NCBI RefSeq assembly: GCF_025685575.1
Contig: NZ_JAGSYD010000004.1
Span: 248,001-312,000, forward strand
Reading direction: 5' to 3'
Source of the DNA: Granulicella cerasi
Lineage (GTDB): Bacteria > Acidobacteriota > Terriglobia > Terriglobales > Acidobacteriaceae
Length of the DNA stretch: 64,000 bases
This document shows positions 8,981 to 17,003 of this stretch, in pieces. The notes under the pieces were generated by a model, which did not search any database, had not been told where the DNA came from, and was given only the letters and a program-made list of their open reading frames with translations. Numbering within the stretch: position 1 is the stretch's first letter; each line of letters starts with the position of its first letter. The position numbers and the translations under genes were made by a program.

Positions 8981-9394
8981 TTACAGATCGGCGCGGTCAT
9001 TCGACCAGTTCAGGATGCCCTTCTTCCAGACGTAGAAGAGACCCACACCCACGAATGCCATGTAAATGAACATCTCCCAGAAGCCGAAGAAGGGGTTGCC
9101 GGTGATGTGCGGAAGTTGCTTATAGATCACTGCCCACGGAAGCGTGAAGACAGCCTCTACGTCGAACAGAATGAAGAGCATGGCGACCATGTAGAAGCGG
9201 ACGGAGAACCGGCCGCGGGCGTCGCCCACCGGGTCCATACCGCACTCGTAGGCGCTCAGCTTGGTCTTGTTGCGCTTGTGCTTGCCAAGAAGGAATGAGG
9301 CGGTGATCATGCCACCGGCCATCGCGAGCGCGATCAGAATCTGCATCGCGAGCGGGAAGTATTGCCAGATGTAAGGGTTCGCTTGCATGGACAT
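8981..9394 (-). CDS. nuoA: NADH-quinone oxidoreductase subunit A
   Basis: A 137-residue three-helix membrane subunit. It shows the family segment YECGMDPVGDARGRFSVRFY in the middle, which contains the conserved Cys of the switching loop, and FDVEAVFTLPWA just after it. I chose the ATG at MSMQANPYIW, because the longer frame begins at a TTG with no ribosome-binding site; an alternative ATG lies two codons further on. It is the first gene of the operon, with about 150 bases to the prepilin peptidase gene upstream on the same strand. Confidence 0.94.
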   Translation of the reverse strand: MSMQANPYIWQYFPLAMQILIALAMAGGMITASFLLGKHKRNKTKLSAYECGMDPVGDARGRFSVRFYMVAMLFILFDVEAVFTLPWAVIYKQLPHITGNPFFGFWEMFIYMAFVGVGLFYVWKKGILNWSNDRADL

Positions 9395-9546
9395 TTTTGA
9401 GTTTAGGAGCGTGAGCGTCAAGAATCAAGTCGGCGAGGACTCATCTGTGGAACACTTTGCGCGACTGTCGGCAGATGCAGCAATGCGACGAAAACGGTCG
9501 TATTTCAAGGGTTAGCGCGCATCCCCGCGTCATTATTGAACATGCG

Positions 9547-10470
9547 CTAGAGCAGACGTGCGTACCACGACACAATCGCCTCGCCGAAGACGGCTGCAAC
9601 AATTCCACCCATCGAAAGATAAGCTCCGAAGGGAAGCGGTGTGCTTCGCTGCGCTTTTCCTCGCGCGAGCAGCACCACGGCGTAGAGCGCCGCCCCGATG
9701 ACGCCGAGGAAGAGCGCCAGCATCGCCGGCCAGAAGCCGAGGAACGCAGCGATCATCGCCAGCAGCTTCACGTCGCCGGCACCCAGTCCCTCGCACCCAC
9801 GCACGCGCTTGTATGCCCAGCGCACAAACCACAGCAGAAATGTGGCCGCGAGAATCGCCGCCAGGCGGCCAAAGACCAAGTGCTCCGTACCTGTGAGGAA
9901 GACATCGCCCTTGGCGGTGAAGGATCCGGGGCTGGACATGCGCAACTGCTGATGCATGTGAATGTCATTTGCGCCGTTGGGCTCAAAGATCGACTCGGCG
10001 CAGATGAGGAAGAAGCCGATGCCGATGCCGAGAAGTGTAAAGGCGTCCGGTAGCGTATGCGTCTGCCAGTCCATGAAGATGAGCCCGATGAGCAACCATC
10101 CAAGGATCGCGAGGCCGATGCTTTCAATGAGAATCTGTGCGAAGGCGTAGCTCACCTCCGGGCCGCCCACAGCGGCGAAGTAGATGTGGCGCGTGGGAAT
10201 CACAAACCAAGCGGCCACCGCCAGTTCCACCAGCGGATACTGCCACGAGATGCTTGCCTTGCAATGGCGGCAACGTCCGCGCAGCAGCAGGAAGCTCAGC
10301 ACCGGGATATTGTCATACGCGCGTATCGGCGCCTGACAGTGAGGGCAGCGCGAGCCCGGTTTGACGATGCTTTCATGGAAAGGAAGTCGTGCGATGCAGA
10401 CGTTCAGGAAGCTTCCCAGCAGTAAGCCTAGAAGGATTGCAGCGATCTCGAGCCAAAGCAGGGAACTCAT
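9547..10470 (-). CDS. prepilin peptidase, A24A family
   Basis: A 307-residue bifunctional leader peptidase and N-methylase for type IV pilins or pseudopilins, in the inner membrane. The N-terminal GSFLNVCIARLP is the family opening. Two CxxC pairs (Cys42/45 and Cys67/70) form the zinc-binding methylase-type loop. The catalytic aspartates are Asp134 in the DWQTHTLPD motif and Asp233 in GAGDVK. About eight membrane helices are visible, with an insertion of some 40 residues between the two aspartate regions. I chose the ATG at MSSLLWLEIA over an upstream in-frame start because it begins the hydrophobic leader. No pilin genes are nearby. Confidence 0.93.
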   Translation of the reverse strand: MSSLLWLEIAAILLGLLLGSFLNVCIARLPFHESIVKPGSRCPHCQAPIRAYDNIPVLSFLLLRGRCRHCKASISWQYPLVELAVAAWFVIPTRHIYFAAVGGPEVSYAFAQILIESIGLAILGWLLIGLIFMDWQTHTLPDAFTLLGIGIGFFLICAESIFEPNGANDIHMHQQLRMSSPGSFTAKGDVFLTGTEHLVFGRLAAILAATFLLWFVRWAYKRVRGCEGLGAGDVKLLAMIAAFLGFWPAMLALFLGVIGAALYAVVLLARGKAQRSTPLPFGAYLSMGGIVAAVFGEAIVSWYARLL

Positions 10471-10622
10471 GTGCTCAGTATAGTTTTGCGGCGGGCGAAA
10501 ACAGGCAGTTGCATCTGTGAGCAACATTCGCGGAGGCTTTGGGTTCTAACTGAATGTACGGGGCGCTCAGGATGGCCCCGGACATTCGCGGTTTTCGCGG
10601 ATGCAGGGAAGGAGGCTCCCCA

Positions 10623-11141
10623 ATGCGTATTCTTCGTAATCTCTTACTTCTCAGCCTGGTACTCGCGCCGCTGACGCTGGCTGCTCCGAAGGCTGAGGCC
10701 CAGGTCTCGGTGGGTATCGGTATCGGCGGCCCTGGCTACTATGGCGCCTACGGTTCGTCCTGCCAGTGGGGCTACTACGGCTATGCGCCGTATGCTTGCG
10801 CGCCCTACGGCTACTACAGCTCGGACTGGTTCTATAACGGCGCGTTCATCGGCGCCGGCCCGTGGTATCACCGTGGCTATTACGGCGGCGGCCGCGGCTA
10901 CTACGGTGGCGGATATCGCGGCGGCTACTACGGTGGTGGTCGTGGCTACTACGGCGGCGGTCGCGGCTACTATGGTGGCGGCGCACGCGGTTACGTCGGC
11001 GGCGGATATCGCGGCGGCGGTGGCGGCGGCTTCCATGGTGGTGGCGGAGGCGGCGGCTTCCACGGCGGCGGCGGTGGTGGCGGCTTCCACGGCGGTGGAG
11101 GCGGTGGCTTCCACGGTGGCGGCGGTGGTGGCCATCGCTAA
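10623..11141 (+). CDS. secreted glycine-rich repeat protein
   Basis: A 172-residue exported protein. A signal peptide of about 26 residues ends in KAEAQ. Next comes a Tyr/Gly/Ala/Cys segment (YYGAYGSSCQWGYYGYAPYACAPYG) holding the only cysteines, then short repeats of the types RGYYGGG and GGGGFHGGG up to the end. The His-Gly repeats could bind metal and the Tyr-Gly repeats suggest a sticky or structural surface protein; both are inference. The start is set by a strong ribosome-binding site (GGAAGGAGG) eight bases upstream and by the signal peptide. It is a single-gene unit with a strong terminator 20 bases after the stop. Confidence 0.85.
   Translation: MRILRNLLLLSLVLAPLTLAAPKAEAQVSVGIGIGGPGYYGAYGSSCQWGYYGYAPYACAPYGYYSSDWFYNGAFIGAGPWYHRGYYGGGRGYYGGGYRGGYYGGGRGYYGGGRGYYGGGARGYVGGGYRGGGGGGFHGGGGGGGFHGGGGGGGFHGGGGGGFHGGGGGGHR
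10860..11135 (+). repeat. glycine-rich coding repeats
   Basis: Imperfect tandem units built from GGCGGC and TACTACGGTGGC-like triplets encode first Tyr-Gly-Gly and then Phe-His-Gly-Gly repeats. The repetition follows codon boundaries and is part of the secreted protein gene, so it is coding low complexity and not a CRISPR or intergenic repeat. Such tracts can change copy number by slippage. Confidence 0.8.
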
Positions 11142-11160
11142 TCGCAGCACAAAACATCGG

Positions 11161-11194
11161 CAACGGCTGTCCTTCGGGGCAGCCGTTGTTGTTT
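11161..11194 (+). terminator. intrinsic terminator with TTCG tetraloop
   Basis: A 12-bp stem (CAACGGCTGTCC pairing with GGGCAGCCGTTG, one T-G wobble) is closed by the extra-stable TTCG tetraloop and followed by TTGTTT. It lies 20 bases after the stop of the glycine-rich protein gene. Confidence 0.9.
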
Positions 11195-11230
11195 GCGTTG
11201 AACCACGCGCGATAATGAAGGTAGGCCGTT

Positions 11231-11770
11231 GTGACGGCAAGGAAAGAGGTCGCTTTGCCGTCGTACGTTTCGCCACTGGTTGTCTCTCGAGCACGCCGTG
11301 CTGCGCTGCCTGTACCCACTGGCCGCTTCCCGCACGCGCTCAAGCTCGCGCTGCTGTGGACGGGCATCATCCTCATGACAATCGCGGTCGGGCTCGCGCT
11401 GCACACGTGGTGGATCGACCGTCCTCTCGTGCGTGCTACCGGAACTGTGGAGATGAACGACACCCTCACCAGTGGCGATGGTGACCTGGTCTACGTTGCG
11501 CATGTCCGTTTCCGCGACGAGCATGACGCGATCCGCGAGTTCACGCTGTCACCCAAGGGCGAAGAGACGAAGTATCACCCGTCGATGCAGTTTCCGCTCC
11601 TCTACCCGCACGGCCACCCGGAGCAGGCACGCATTGCTACGGTTTGGCGTGAGTACGCAACAGCGCGCAACGTCGCCATCCTTGGCGTGGTCCTCTTCGA
11701 CATCGGCTGCATCTTCTGGATCCGCGATCGTCGCCGCGACATGGCGCGTCTCGCCCGCCAACAGCGCTAG
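11231..11770 (+). CDS. DUF3592-like membrane protein
   Basis: A 179-residue protein with two transmembrane helices, near residues 39-58 and 145-165, flanking an extracytoplasmic beta-rich domain of about 85 residues (RATGTVEMNDTL to ARIATVWREY). This layout resembles DUF3592 proteins, whose function is unknown. The C-terminus is very basic (RDRRRDMARLARQQR). The frame opens at GTG; a TTG eight codons later has a better ribosome-binding site (AAAGAGG) and may be the true start. Its last four bases overlap the end of the convergent porin gene. Confidence 0.7.
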   Translation: MTARKEVALPSYVSPLVVSRARRAALPVPTGRFPHALKLALLWTGIILMTIAVGLALHTWWIDRPLVRATGTVEMNDTLTSGDGDLVYVAHVRFRDEHDAIREFTLSPKGEETKYHPSMQFPLLYPHGHPEQARIATVWREYATARNVAILGVVLFDIGCIFWIRDRRRDMARLARQQR

Positions 11771-13197
11771 AAATCTACGTGAGTGCGGACGGTGAAAACA
11801 GCCACCGGTCCGCGGTCGTTGTTGTAGCCAGGGTGCGCGATCAACTGCACATCGAAGGCCGTAAACAGCCCGCGCCAGTTGTGCATGTTGTAGTAGCTTT
11901 CGAGGATATCTTCGCGCGAGTAGTTCAGTCGGCCATCCCCAAGGATGAAGCCTATCCCGCCGAGCGCCAGGTACTGCTGATGGTCACGCTTGATCGCGTT
12001 GCTGATCAACGTCAGGCCGACCTTGTCATTCGCGCGGTTCCATCCGTTGCCAGCGAGATCCATGCCGCCAGCAAATGTTTGGTCGACCTCTGTGTACGCG
12101 TAGCTTTCGTGCTGGCCCTCGTTCCAACCGAAGCGACCATAGGCGCGAAGGTTATGACCGAGCTCCTGCTCGACGTTTGCACCGAATCCGTACTTCACGG
12201 TGATCTGCCTGGGATGAGCCGTAATGTCGGGCGTTGCACTCGCATCCCCGAGCGCACGGGCCTGGAGCGCGGCGCGATTGGCGTTGCGATAGAGTCCCAT
12301 ATCCGCGTGGTTCGTGAAGCCCATGACGCGCACTGCGCCCTTCTTGTCCTTCAACCAGTGCGAAACGGGGCCGTTGTTCCAATCCACTTCATAGTTCTGT
12401 CCACTGGCGCGTCGCAGGCTCCAGTCGAGATCGATGCCATTCGCGATCGTAGGCATCAGTGCGATGGCATAGCGCGCCTGCCAGTCATGATCGGTGTACT
12501 CGGCAACCACGGCGTAGCTATATCCGCGCGTGTCGGCGGCGTAATCCCACGCGCCGTTGTTGTCTGCGGTCCAGTTCAGAAATTGCAGATGCGAGTCTGT
12601 GCCGACGCTATTGTTGTCAAAGGCGTCCGGCATACTCATGCGCCCCACGCGAAGCTCGATCCTGCGAACCGGCGTCTGCGTTGCCAGCGAGTACGGCGTG
12701 CGTTGCGCAGCGACCATCTTGTCGGTAAAGCCGATCGTCGTGCGAAGCTGCACACGCGCGACGTAAGGCGTCGAACCCAGCGAAGGATTGCGCACGACGT
12801 CGAGGTTCGTGAAGCCGGCAAGCCCGAGAGCCTCGGAGATGCCTCGGCCACCCGCGCTTTCGAGATCGAAGATGAAATCTGTGTCGTAGCGTGGCTTACG
12901 CACCAGCTGCACGCCCGTAAAAAGCGTTCCTACGAGCGAAACCTTGTATTCGCCACGGCTCAACATGGAGTTCGTGTCCGAGTACGTCGAATGAAAGCCC
13001 GGATGCGCCTGGAAGACGATGTTCGCCTGACCGGCGATATACAACGGCCACGCGTCAGAGTGCGGGAACATCGTGGTGGGCACGGAGGCTGACGCGTCGG
13101 TCTTCGGCGCGGTGGGATCCTGCGCCTGCGCCGAGACAGAAAAGAGAGTGCCTGCAGCCATCAGCGCGGCCGCACAGGCAAAGCGAGGTAAGTTCAT
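11767..13197 (-). CDS. OprB-like carbohydrate porin
   Basis: A 476-residue outer-membrane beta-barrel protein. A Sec signal peptide ends in VSAQAQ near residue 26. The rest shows alternating amphipathic strands and the family features of OprB-type carbohydrate-selective porins: an early YIAGQANIVFQAHPGFHSTYS strand, the RIELRVGRMSMPDAFDNN element, then repeated AxYGRFGWNEG-type strands and a C-terminal strand ending in aromatic F (VFTVRTHVDF). It would admit sugars or other small solutes. It appears to be a single gene; the substrate is not evident from the sequence. Confidence 0.82.
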   Translation of the reverse strand: MNLPRFACAAALMAAGTLFSVSAQAQDPTAPKTDASASVPTTMFPHSDAWPLYIAGQANIVFQAHPGFHSTYSDTNSMLSRGEYKVSLVGTLFTGVQLVRKPRYDTDFIFDLESAGGRGISEALGLAGFTNLDVVRNPSLGSTPYVARVQLRTTIGFTDKMVAAQRTPYSLATQTPVRRIELRVGRMSMPDAFDNNSVGTDSHLQFLNWTADNNGAWDYAADTRGYSYAVVAEYTDHDWQARYAIALMPTIANGIDLDWSLRRASGQNYEVDWNNGPVSHWLKDKKGAVRVMGFTNHADMGLYRNANRAALQARALGDASATPDITAHPRQITVKYGFGANVEQELGHNLRAYGRFGWNEGQHESYAYTEVDQTFAGGMDLAGNGWNRANDKVGLTLISNAIKRDHQQYLALGGIGFILGDGRLNYSREDILESYYNMHNWRGLFTAFDVQLIAHPGYNNDRGPVAVFTVRTHVDF

Positions 13198-13309
13198 CAG
13201 GGATCAGCCTACTCGAAGTCGTTGAGACAAAGATAAAGGCCCACGCAGGGAAGAGCTTCCTACACGCAGGCCTGGATCCTGTGACGCGACGGCGCGCTCA
13301 GCGCCTGTC

Positions 13310-13531
13310 TTACTTGCTCTTCGCGCCGACGACGATCAAGCCGATGCCGCCCAGCAGGGCGATGCCCGAAAGGATCGGCGGAATCGGCACTGTTTCCTTC
13401 TTCTGGTGCGAGATCTGCAGCGGCCCCATGTCCACGTCCTTCTTCTCGTGTGAGAACGAGAAGCCTCCCATTGCGAACCCTACGATCCCGAGCAGGACCA
13501 GAACAATACCAATTACAGTTGCTGCCTTCAT
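13310..13531 (-). CDS. small two-helix membrane protein
   Basis: A 73-residue protein with two transmembrane helices (residues 4-24 and 50-68) around a loop rich in Lys, His and Asp. It resembles small DUF3185-like membrane proteins; no function is known. A good ribosome-binding site (AGGAGA) lies about eight bases before the ATG. The gene is divergent from the structured-RNA and thiG region. Confidence 0.72.
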   Translation of the reverse strand: MKAATVIGIVLVLLGIVGFAMGGFSFSHEKKDVDMGPLQISHQKKETVPIPPILSGIALLGGIGLIVVGAKSK

Positions 13532-13659
13532 GGTGTATGTCTCCTCTTTTCGGTGTGATGCAAAAAGTGGGCAGGTGCGCTCTTGATTTGCACAGCGAAG
13601 GGGCGTACATCTCTGTGTACACGGGAAAGGAGGATGATCCCTATCTATGAAAATTGACA

Positions 13660-13670
13660 GTAACAGTTAC
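13660..13670. promoter_or_regulatory. possible operator dyad GTAACAGTTAC
   Basis: A perfect 5-1-5 dyad (GTAAC-A-GTTAC) lies in the gap between the divergent small membrane protein gene and the structured RNA, overlapping a TTGACA box at 13654-13659. It could be an operator, but no matching -10 box is clear for that TTGACA. A dyad with the same half-sites and a six-base spacer occurs at 30908-30923, upstream of the purine operon. Confidence 0.25.
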
Positions 13671-13681
13671 AACCCGCAACG

Positions 13682-13789
13682 TGAGGTGACTGAGGCTTAG
13701 GGCTCCTGTTGCTCTAGACCTGGCAGTATTTCGTAGCATTCCTTCTGCCGAGGCCCACTCCGAGAACGGGTGTCCTCAGGTCAATCTCA
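13682..13789 (+). ncRNA. candidate structured RNA upstream of thiG
   Basis: The segment folds by hand into a 14-bp closing stem with two single-base bulges (13682-13695 with 13774-13789), a wide internal region, a terminal stem CCTGGCAG/CTGCCGAGG (13719-13726 with 13745-13753) and a small side hairpin at 13756-13772. A strong intrinsic terminator follows 16 bases later. The rod-plus-bubble layout recalls 6S RNA but is shorter than usual, and the TPP riboswitch signature is absent. It could be a free small RNA or the leader of thiG; the sequence does not decide between them, and I cannot name a family. Confidence 0.5.
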
Positions 13790-13805
13790 ACAGTTCACCA
13801 CCAGG

Positions 13806-13843
13806 CGGCCCGCGAATCTTACTCGCGGGCCGTTTGCTGTTTG
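13806..13843 (+). terminator. intrinsic terminator after the candidate RNA
   Basis: A 10-bp G+C-rich stem (CGGCCCGCGA / TCGCGGGCCG) with a seven-base loop is followed by TTTGCTGTTT. It stands about 60 bases before the thiG start, so it either ends the upstream RNA or attenuates thiG. Confidence 0.85.
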
Positions 13844-13905
13844 TGTTGCACGGTAAGCGGCGTCAGAGACTCGCAACGCAGCGCGGCTTCTCGTAAGCTT
13901 GTGTC

Positions 13906-14730
13906 ATGAGTATCGATGTTCTTGAGCCGACGACGACCGCCTCCGCTGCCACCGAAGATCTGCTGACCATTGCAGGCCGCACCTTTCGTTCGCGCCTGAT
14001 CGTCGGCACCGGCAAGTACAAGGACGGCCCCGAAACCGCCGCCTGCATGGAGATTTCCGGCACCGAGATGGTCACCGTCGCCGTGCGCCGCGTGAACCTC
14101 GACCGCTCCAAGGAGTCACTGCTCGACTTCATCGATCCCAAGCGCTACTTCCTGATGCCGAACACCGCAGGCTGTTACACCGCAGACGAAGCGATCCGCG
14201 CGGCGATGCTGGCGCGAGAAGTGGGTCTCTCGGACTGGGTGAAGATCGAGGTCATCGGCGATCAGGCAACGCTGTACCCGGATGTTCAAGCAACACTCGA
14301 AGCGACGAAAGTTCTCGTGAAGGAAGGCTTCACGGTCTTGCCGTATACGACGGATGACATTGTCTTTGCGAAGCGTTTGATCGATGCCGGAGCCGCGGCG
14401 ATCATGCCATTGGGCGCGCCGATCGGCACAGGCCTGGGCATCGCAAACACCTACACGCTGCGCATGATGCGCGAGCTGATCACGGAGGTTCCGCTGATCG
14501 TGGATGCCGGTCTGGGAACAGCTTCGGATGCCGCGCTTGCGATGGAGATGGGCTTCGATGCCGTACTGCTGAACACCGCCATCGCAGGCGCGAAGGATCC
14601 GCTGAAGATGGCCTCCGCGTTCCGTAAGGCCACCGAAGCGGGCCGCGAATCGTTCCTCGCAGGTCGTATGCCGAAAAAGCTCTACGCGACCGCCAGCTCG
14701 CCTCTCGAAGGTGTTTCCCCGCGCAGCTAG
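13906..14730 (+). CDS. thiG: thiazole synthase
   Basis: A 274-residue ThiG that builds the thiazole phosphate of thiamine from 1-deoxyxylulose 5-phosphate, dehydroglycine and sulfur carried on ThiS thiocarboxylate. The TIM-barrel core is well conserved: [12 protein letters not shown], the Schiff-base Lys113 in WVKIEVIGD, the [10 protein letters not shown] phosphate loop and [18 protein letters not shown] near the C-terminal half. The N-terminus has about 20 extra residues. It stands alone, ended by a strong terminator; thiS and thiD are some 26-29 kb away in the window, and no thiC, thiE, thiF or thiO is seen. Confidence 0.96.
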   Translation: MSIDVLEPTTTASAATEDLLTIAGRTFRSRLIVGTGKYKDGPETAACMEISGTEMVTVAVRRVNLDRSKESLLDFIDPKRYFLMPNTAGCYTADEAIRAAMLAREVGLSDWVKIEVIGDQATLYPDVQATLEATKVLVKEGFTVLPYTTDDIVFAKRLIDAGAAAIMPLGAPIGTGLGIANTYTLRMMRELITEVPLIVDAGLGTASDAALAMEMGFDAVLLNTAIAGAKDPLKMASAFRKATEAGRESFLAGRMPKKLYATASSPLEGVSPRS

Positions 14731-14750
14731 TCGGGCTTCTCACGCACGAA

Positions 14751-14785
14751 GAAACGGCCTGAGTGATCTCAGGCCGTTTCTTTTT
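14751..14785 (+). terminator. intrinsic terminator after thiG
   Basis: A perfect 13-bp stem (GAAACGGCCTGAG / CTCAGGCCGTTTC) with loop TGAT and a run of T. The A-rich 5' flank could make it work in both directions, serving the convergent gene at 14800 as well. Confidence 0.95.
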
Positions 14786-14799
14786 GAACTGCTTTCGGT

Positions 14800-15303
14800 T
14801 TAGGCGAAGCGGTCGAAGTCATCGCGACCGTGAACTGGTGCGAGGATCAGCAACACCAGACCTTCGATCAGCACGACGCCCTCAAGCTTCTCGCTCAGGC
14901 CGTGCAGACGGCTGAAGTGCTTATACGCCGGGTTATCGGGCGATGCCTTCGAGACATCGCCGCCAAGCGTGAGGCGGTCGGTGTCCATGCGGGGAATCAC
15001 AGACATCTGTGAGTAGCCTGTGAGCACGATCATCGAGATCACGATCGCAAGTTCCACCGCGCGCACCGGATGTGTATCACGCTGAGAGGCCAACAGCGCC
15101 AGCGTGAAGAAGAGGTAGACACCACCAGCGATCAGCCCGATGCGATGCAGCGACAGCAGGCTGCCGCGCACGATGATGCCCGCCGTATGCGCGTCGGGCA
15201 TCGACTTGAACGCGACGATCGTAACGCCCGCGACGAAGAAGACGATGCCGCCCACCCAGATGGAAAGCGCGATCAATCGGAGGCTGCGAAAGAGAAGTGC
15301 CAT
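14800..15303 (-). CDS. DUF4149 family membrane protein
   Basis: A 167-residue integral membrane protein with about four helices. The opening LRLIALSIWVGGIVFFVAGV and the segment HRIGLIAGGVYLFFTLALL fit the DUF4149 family, found in many Gram-negative bacteria and of unknown function. A soluble loop lies between helices three and four (residues 104-140), containing the FSRLHGLSEKLE segment. The next gene upstream on this strand ends 13 bases away, so the two may be co-transcribed. Confidence 0.8.
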   Translation of the reverse strand: MALLFRSLRLIALSIWVGGIVFFVAGVTIVAFKSMPDAHTAGIIVRGSLLSLHRIGLIAGGVYLFFTLALLASQRDTHPVRAVELAIVISMIVLTGYSQMSVIPRMDTDRLTLGGDVSKASPDNPAYKHFSRLHGLSEKLEGVVLIEGLVLLILAPVHGRDDFDRFA

Positions 15304-15315
15304 ACGCCTCCTAGA

Positions 15316-16641
15316 CTACGCTCCCAGCTTGCCGCTGTCGCGACGAGCCAGAGCGCGCTTGAGCACGGTTTCGAGCGCGAGCTTCTGCGACGCATACTCG
15401 GCCTCGCTCAGCTTGCCTTCAAGGCGTTCAGTCTCCAACGAGAAGAGTTCTTCCTTCAGCGCGTTGAGCGTGTGATCACCATGCGCGACCGGAGTCACAG
15501 GCGGATAGTTCGTAGGCGGCACAGGGGGCGGCGTGCCACCCGCGAGTGAGGGCGTTGCAGGCTTGCGCAGCAGGATGCCAGCGGCTACAGCGAAGGCGAG
15601 CAGCAGGCCTGCGAGGATCCAGTACTTGTACTTATCCAGCGGCGTGCGGTTGCCGTCAGGATCGAGCGGGTTGTCGATACCCTTGCCGGGCTTCGTATTT
15701 TCCGTTGCGGCGACAGGCGCATCGCTTCCACCAGCGGCAGCTCCGCCGGCTGCGGGACCTTGCTGTCCGCTACCCTGGTCCGGGTTCTGCGAGTCGCGCG
15801 GAAGCTGGCCGGTGCCGGTAAGCGTGAAGCTGAGCGGTGAGCCCGGAGCCACATTGCGCGCCACAAACGTCTGCGCGTTCACCTCATCATCGACCGAGGA
15901 GAACGGGCTGCCCGGAACCGGCGTGAACTTCATCGCCTTTGGCATCATCAACGCGATCGTGCCGACCTTCCACGGAAGCTTCGGCACGAGGTCGATCTTG
16001 CCGCTGTACGGCAGGTGATACGTCACCTGAAAGCGAGTCTCGCCGGGGCGGATGGGGAAGATGAAGGTGAAGTGTCCCTTGTCAGCCAGCGGCACGGGCG
16101 CAGCCTGCACAGGCATACCGCCCGGCGCGAGTGCGGCGGAGCCTTCGACGACCGCTCCTTCCGGCAGGTAGAAGTCGAACGGCTGGTTCGAGAACTGCGT
16201 CAAGGCAGGCTCGGACTCATTCTTCACGAAGAAGTTTTCAACGACCTTCAGGCTCGTGCCCGAGGGATCCGTCTGGATGCGCATGACCTCGGCTTCGGTC
16301 GAGACGCCCTTCACATGCTCCGCTGCGTTGTAGACCTCGAGGTCCACCGACTGCGTTCCCGGAGGCGCGGGGCGAAAGTAGTTCGCCTTGTCGTGCATGA
16401 CGCGGATGAGGTGCAGACCTTCGTCCGGCACCTCGAGCGTGTAGTGGCCCTTGCTGTCGGTCTTGGTGCGCGTGGACTCCTGCATGCCCTGCGCGAGACG
16501 GATGAGCACCACGTCGTCGCCGGCCGCGGGCTTGCCCGTGGTCTTGTTCGTCACCGTACCGGTGATCGGCGTCGCGGCAAGCGCCGGAAGCGAGAGAGAG
16601 CAGAGAGCCAGGACGAGAGGGCGAAAACGTAGCTGTAGCAC
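15316..16641 (-). CDS. exported carboxypeptidase-regulatory-like protein with CcmI-like tail
   Basis: A 441-residue envelope protein. A signal peptide ending in ALAA (residue 23) is followed by a carboxypeptidase-regulatory-like beta-sandwich (TGTVTNKTTGKPAAGDDVVL to about residue 90), a long beta-rich exported region, a Gly/Ala/Pro linker, one membrane helix near residues 340-358 and a cytosolic tail. The tail (LNALKEELFSLETERLEGKL, SEAEYASQKLALETVL) resembles the helical segment that follows the membrane anchor of cytochrome c maturation protein CcmI. The start is a GTG. The next gene upstream encodes a short protein with a similar tail. Confidence 0.72.
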   Translation of the reverse strand: MLQLRFRPLVLALCSLSLPALAATPITGTVTNKTTGKPAAGDDVVLIRLAQGMQESTRTKTDSKGHYTLEVPDEGLHLIRVMHDKANYFRPAPPGTQSVDLEVYNAAEHVKGVSTEAEVMRIQTDPSGTSLKVVENFFVKNESEPALTQFSNQPFDFYLPEGAVVEGSAALAPGGMPVQAAPVPLADKGHFTFIFPIRPGETRFQVTYHLPYSGKIDLVPKLPWKVGTIALMMPKAMKFTPVPGSPFSSVDDEVNAQTFVARNVAPGSPLSFTLTGTGQLPRDSQNPDQGSGQQGPAAGGAAAGGSDAPVAATENTKPGKGIDNPLDPDGNRTPLDKYKYWILAGLLLAFAVAAGILLRKPATPSLAGGTPPPVPPTNYPPVTPVAHGDHTLNALKEELFSLETERLEGKLSEAEYASQKLALETVLKRALARRDSGKLGA

Positions 16642-16690
16642 GTCTCAAGGATACTATCGTCGCGGCTTGCGCTGTTCTGTTATCGGGAGC

Positions 16691-16981
16691 TTAGGCGGTC
16701 TGATGCGACTGCAACCGCTCGAGTTCGCTGACAACCGACGCGGCCTCAGCCTCCAGCGCCGTGCGTTGCAACTCGTAATCGGCCACAGGATACTTGCCCG
16801 CGCGGAACTCGAAGTTCAGGTCACGCAGGTTGTCGTAAATCACGGTCTTACGGTCATGCAGGTACTCGGCGCGCGTATGGCGAACGGGCGGGACGATGGC
16901 GCGCTGGGTGCCGAAGAAGATATACACCGCGCTGCCAATGACCAGCAGAGCAACAGCCGCGATAAACAGAAACATTTCCAT
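16691..16981 (-). CDS. short membrane-anchored CcmI-like protein
   Basis: A 96-residue protein with an N-terminal membrane helix (residues 3-25) and a charged helical tail (TVIYDNLRDLNFEFRAGKYP, VADYELQRTALEAEAASVVS). The pattern x-Y-x-x-L-x-D-L-x-x-x-x-x-x-G-K-x-x-x-x-D-Y is like the N-terminal part of CcmI/CycH, but the TPR domain of that protein is missing. I chose the ATG at MEMFLF; a longer frame would run through the divergent promoter. It stands 49 bases before the gene with the similar tail, so they probably form an operon. Confidence 0.68.
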   Translation of the reverse strand: MEMFLFIAAVALLVIGSAVYIFFGTQRAIVPPVRHTRAEYLHDRKTVIYDNLRDLNFEFRAGKYPVADYELQRTALEAEAASVVSELERLQSHQTA

Positions 16982-17003
16982 CTCGTCTCTACTTATACGC
17001 CTC

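Noticed and set aside
10860..11135. CRISPR-like regular repeats
   Set aside because: The repeats are triplet-phased, lie in a coding frame and have no spacers.
11779..13092. 437-codon plus-strand open frame opposite the porin gene
   Set aside because: The minus-strand porin has a signal peptide and beta-barrel pattern; the plus frame has neither.
13640..13905. TPP riboswitch upstream of thiG
   Set aside because: The conserved CTGAGA and ACCTGATC-type elements are absent.
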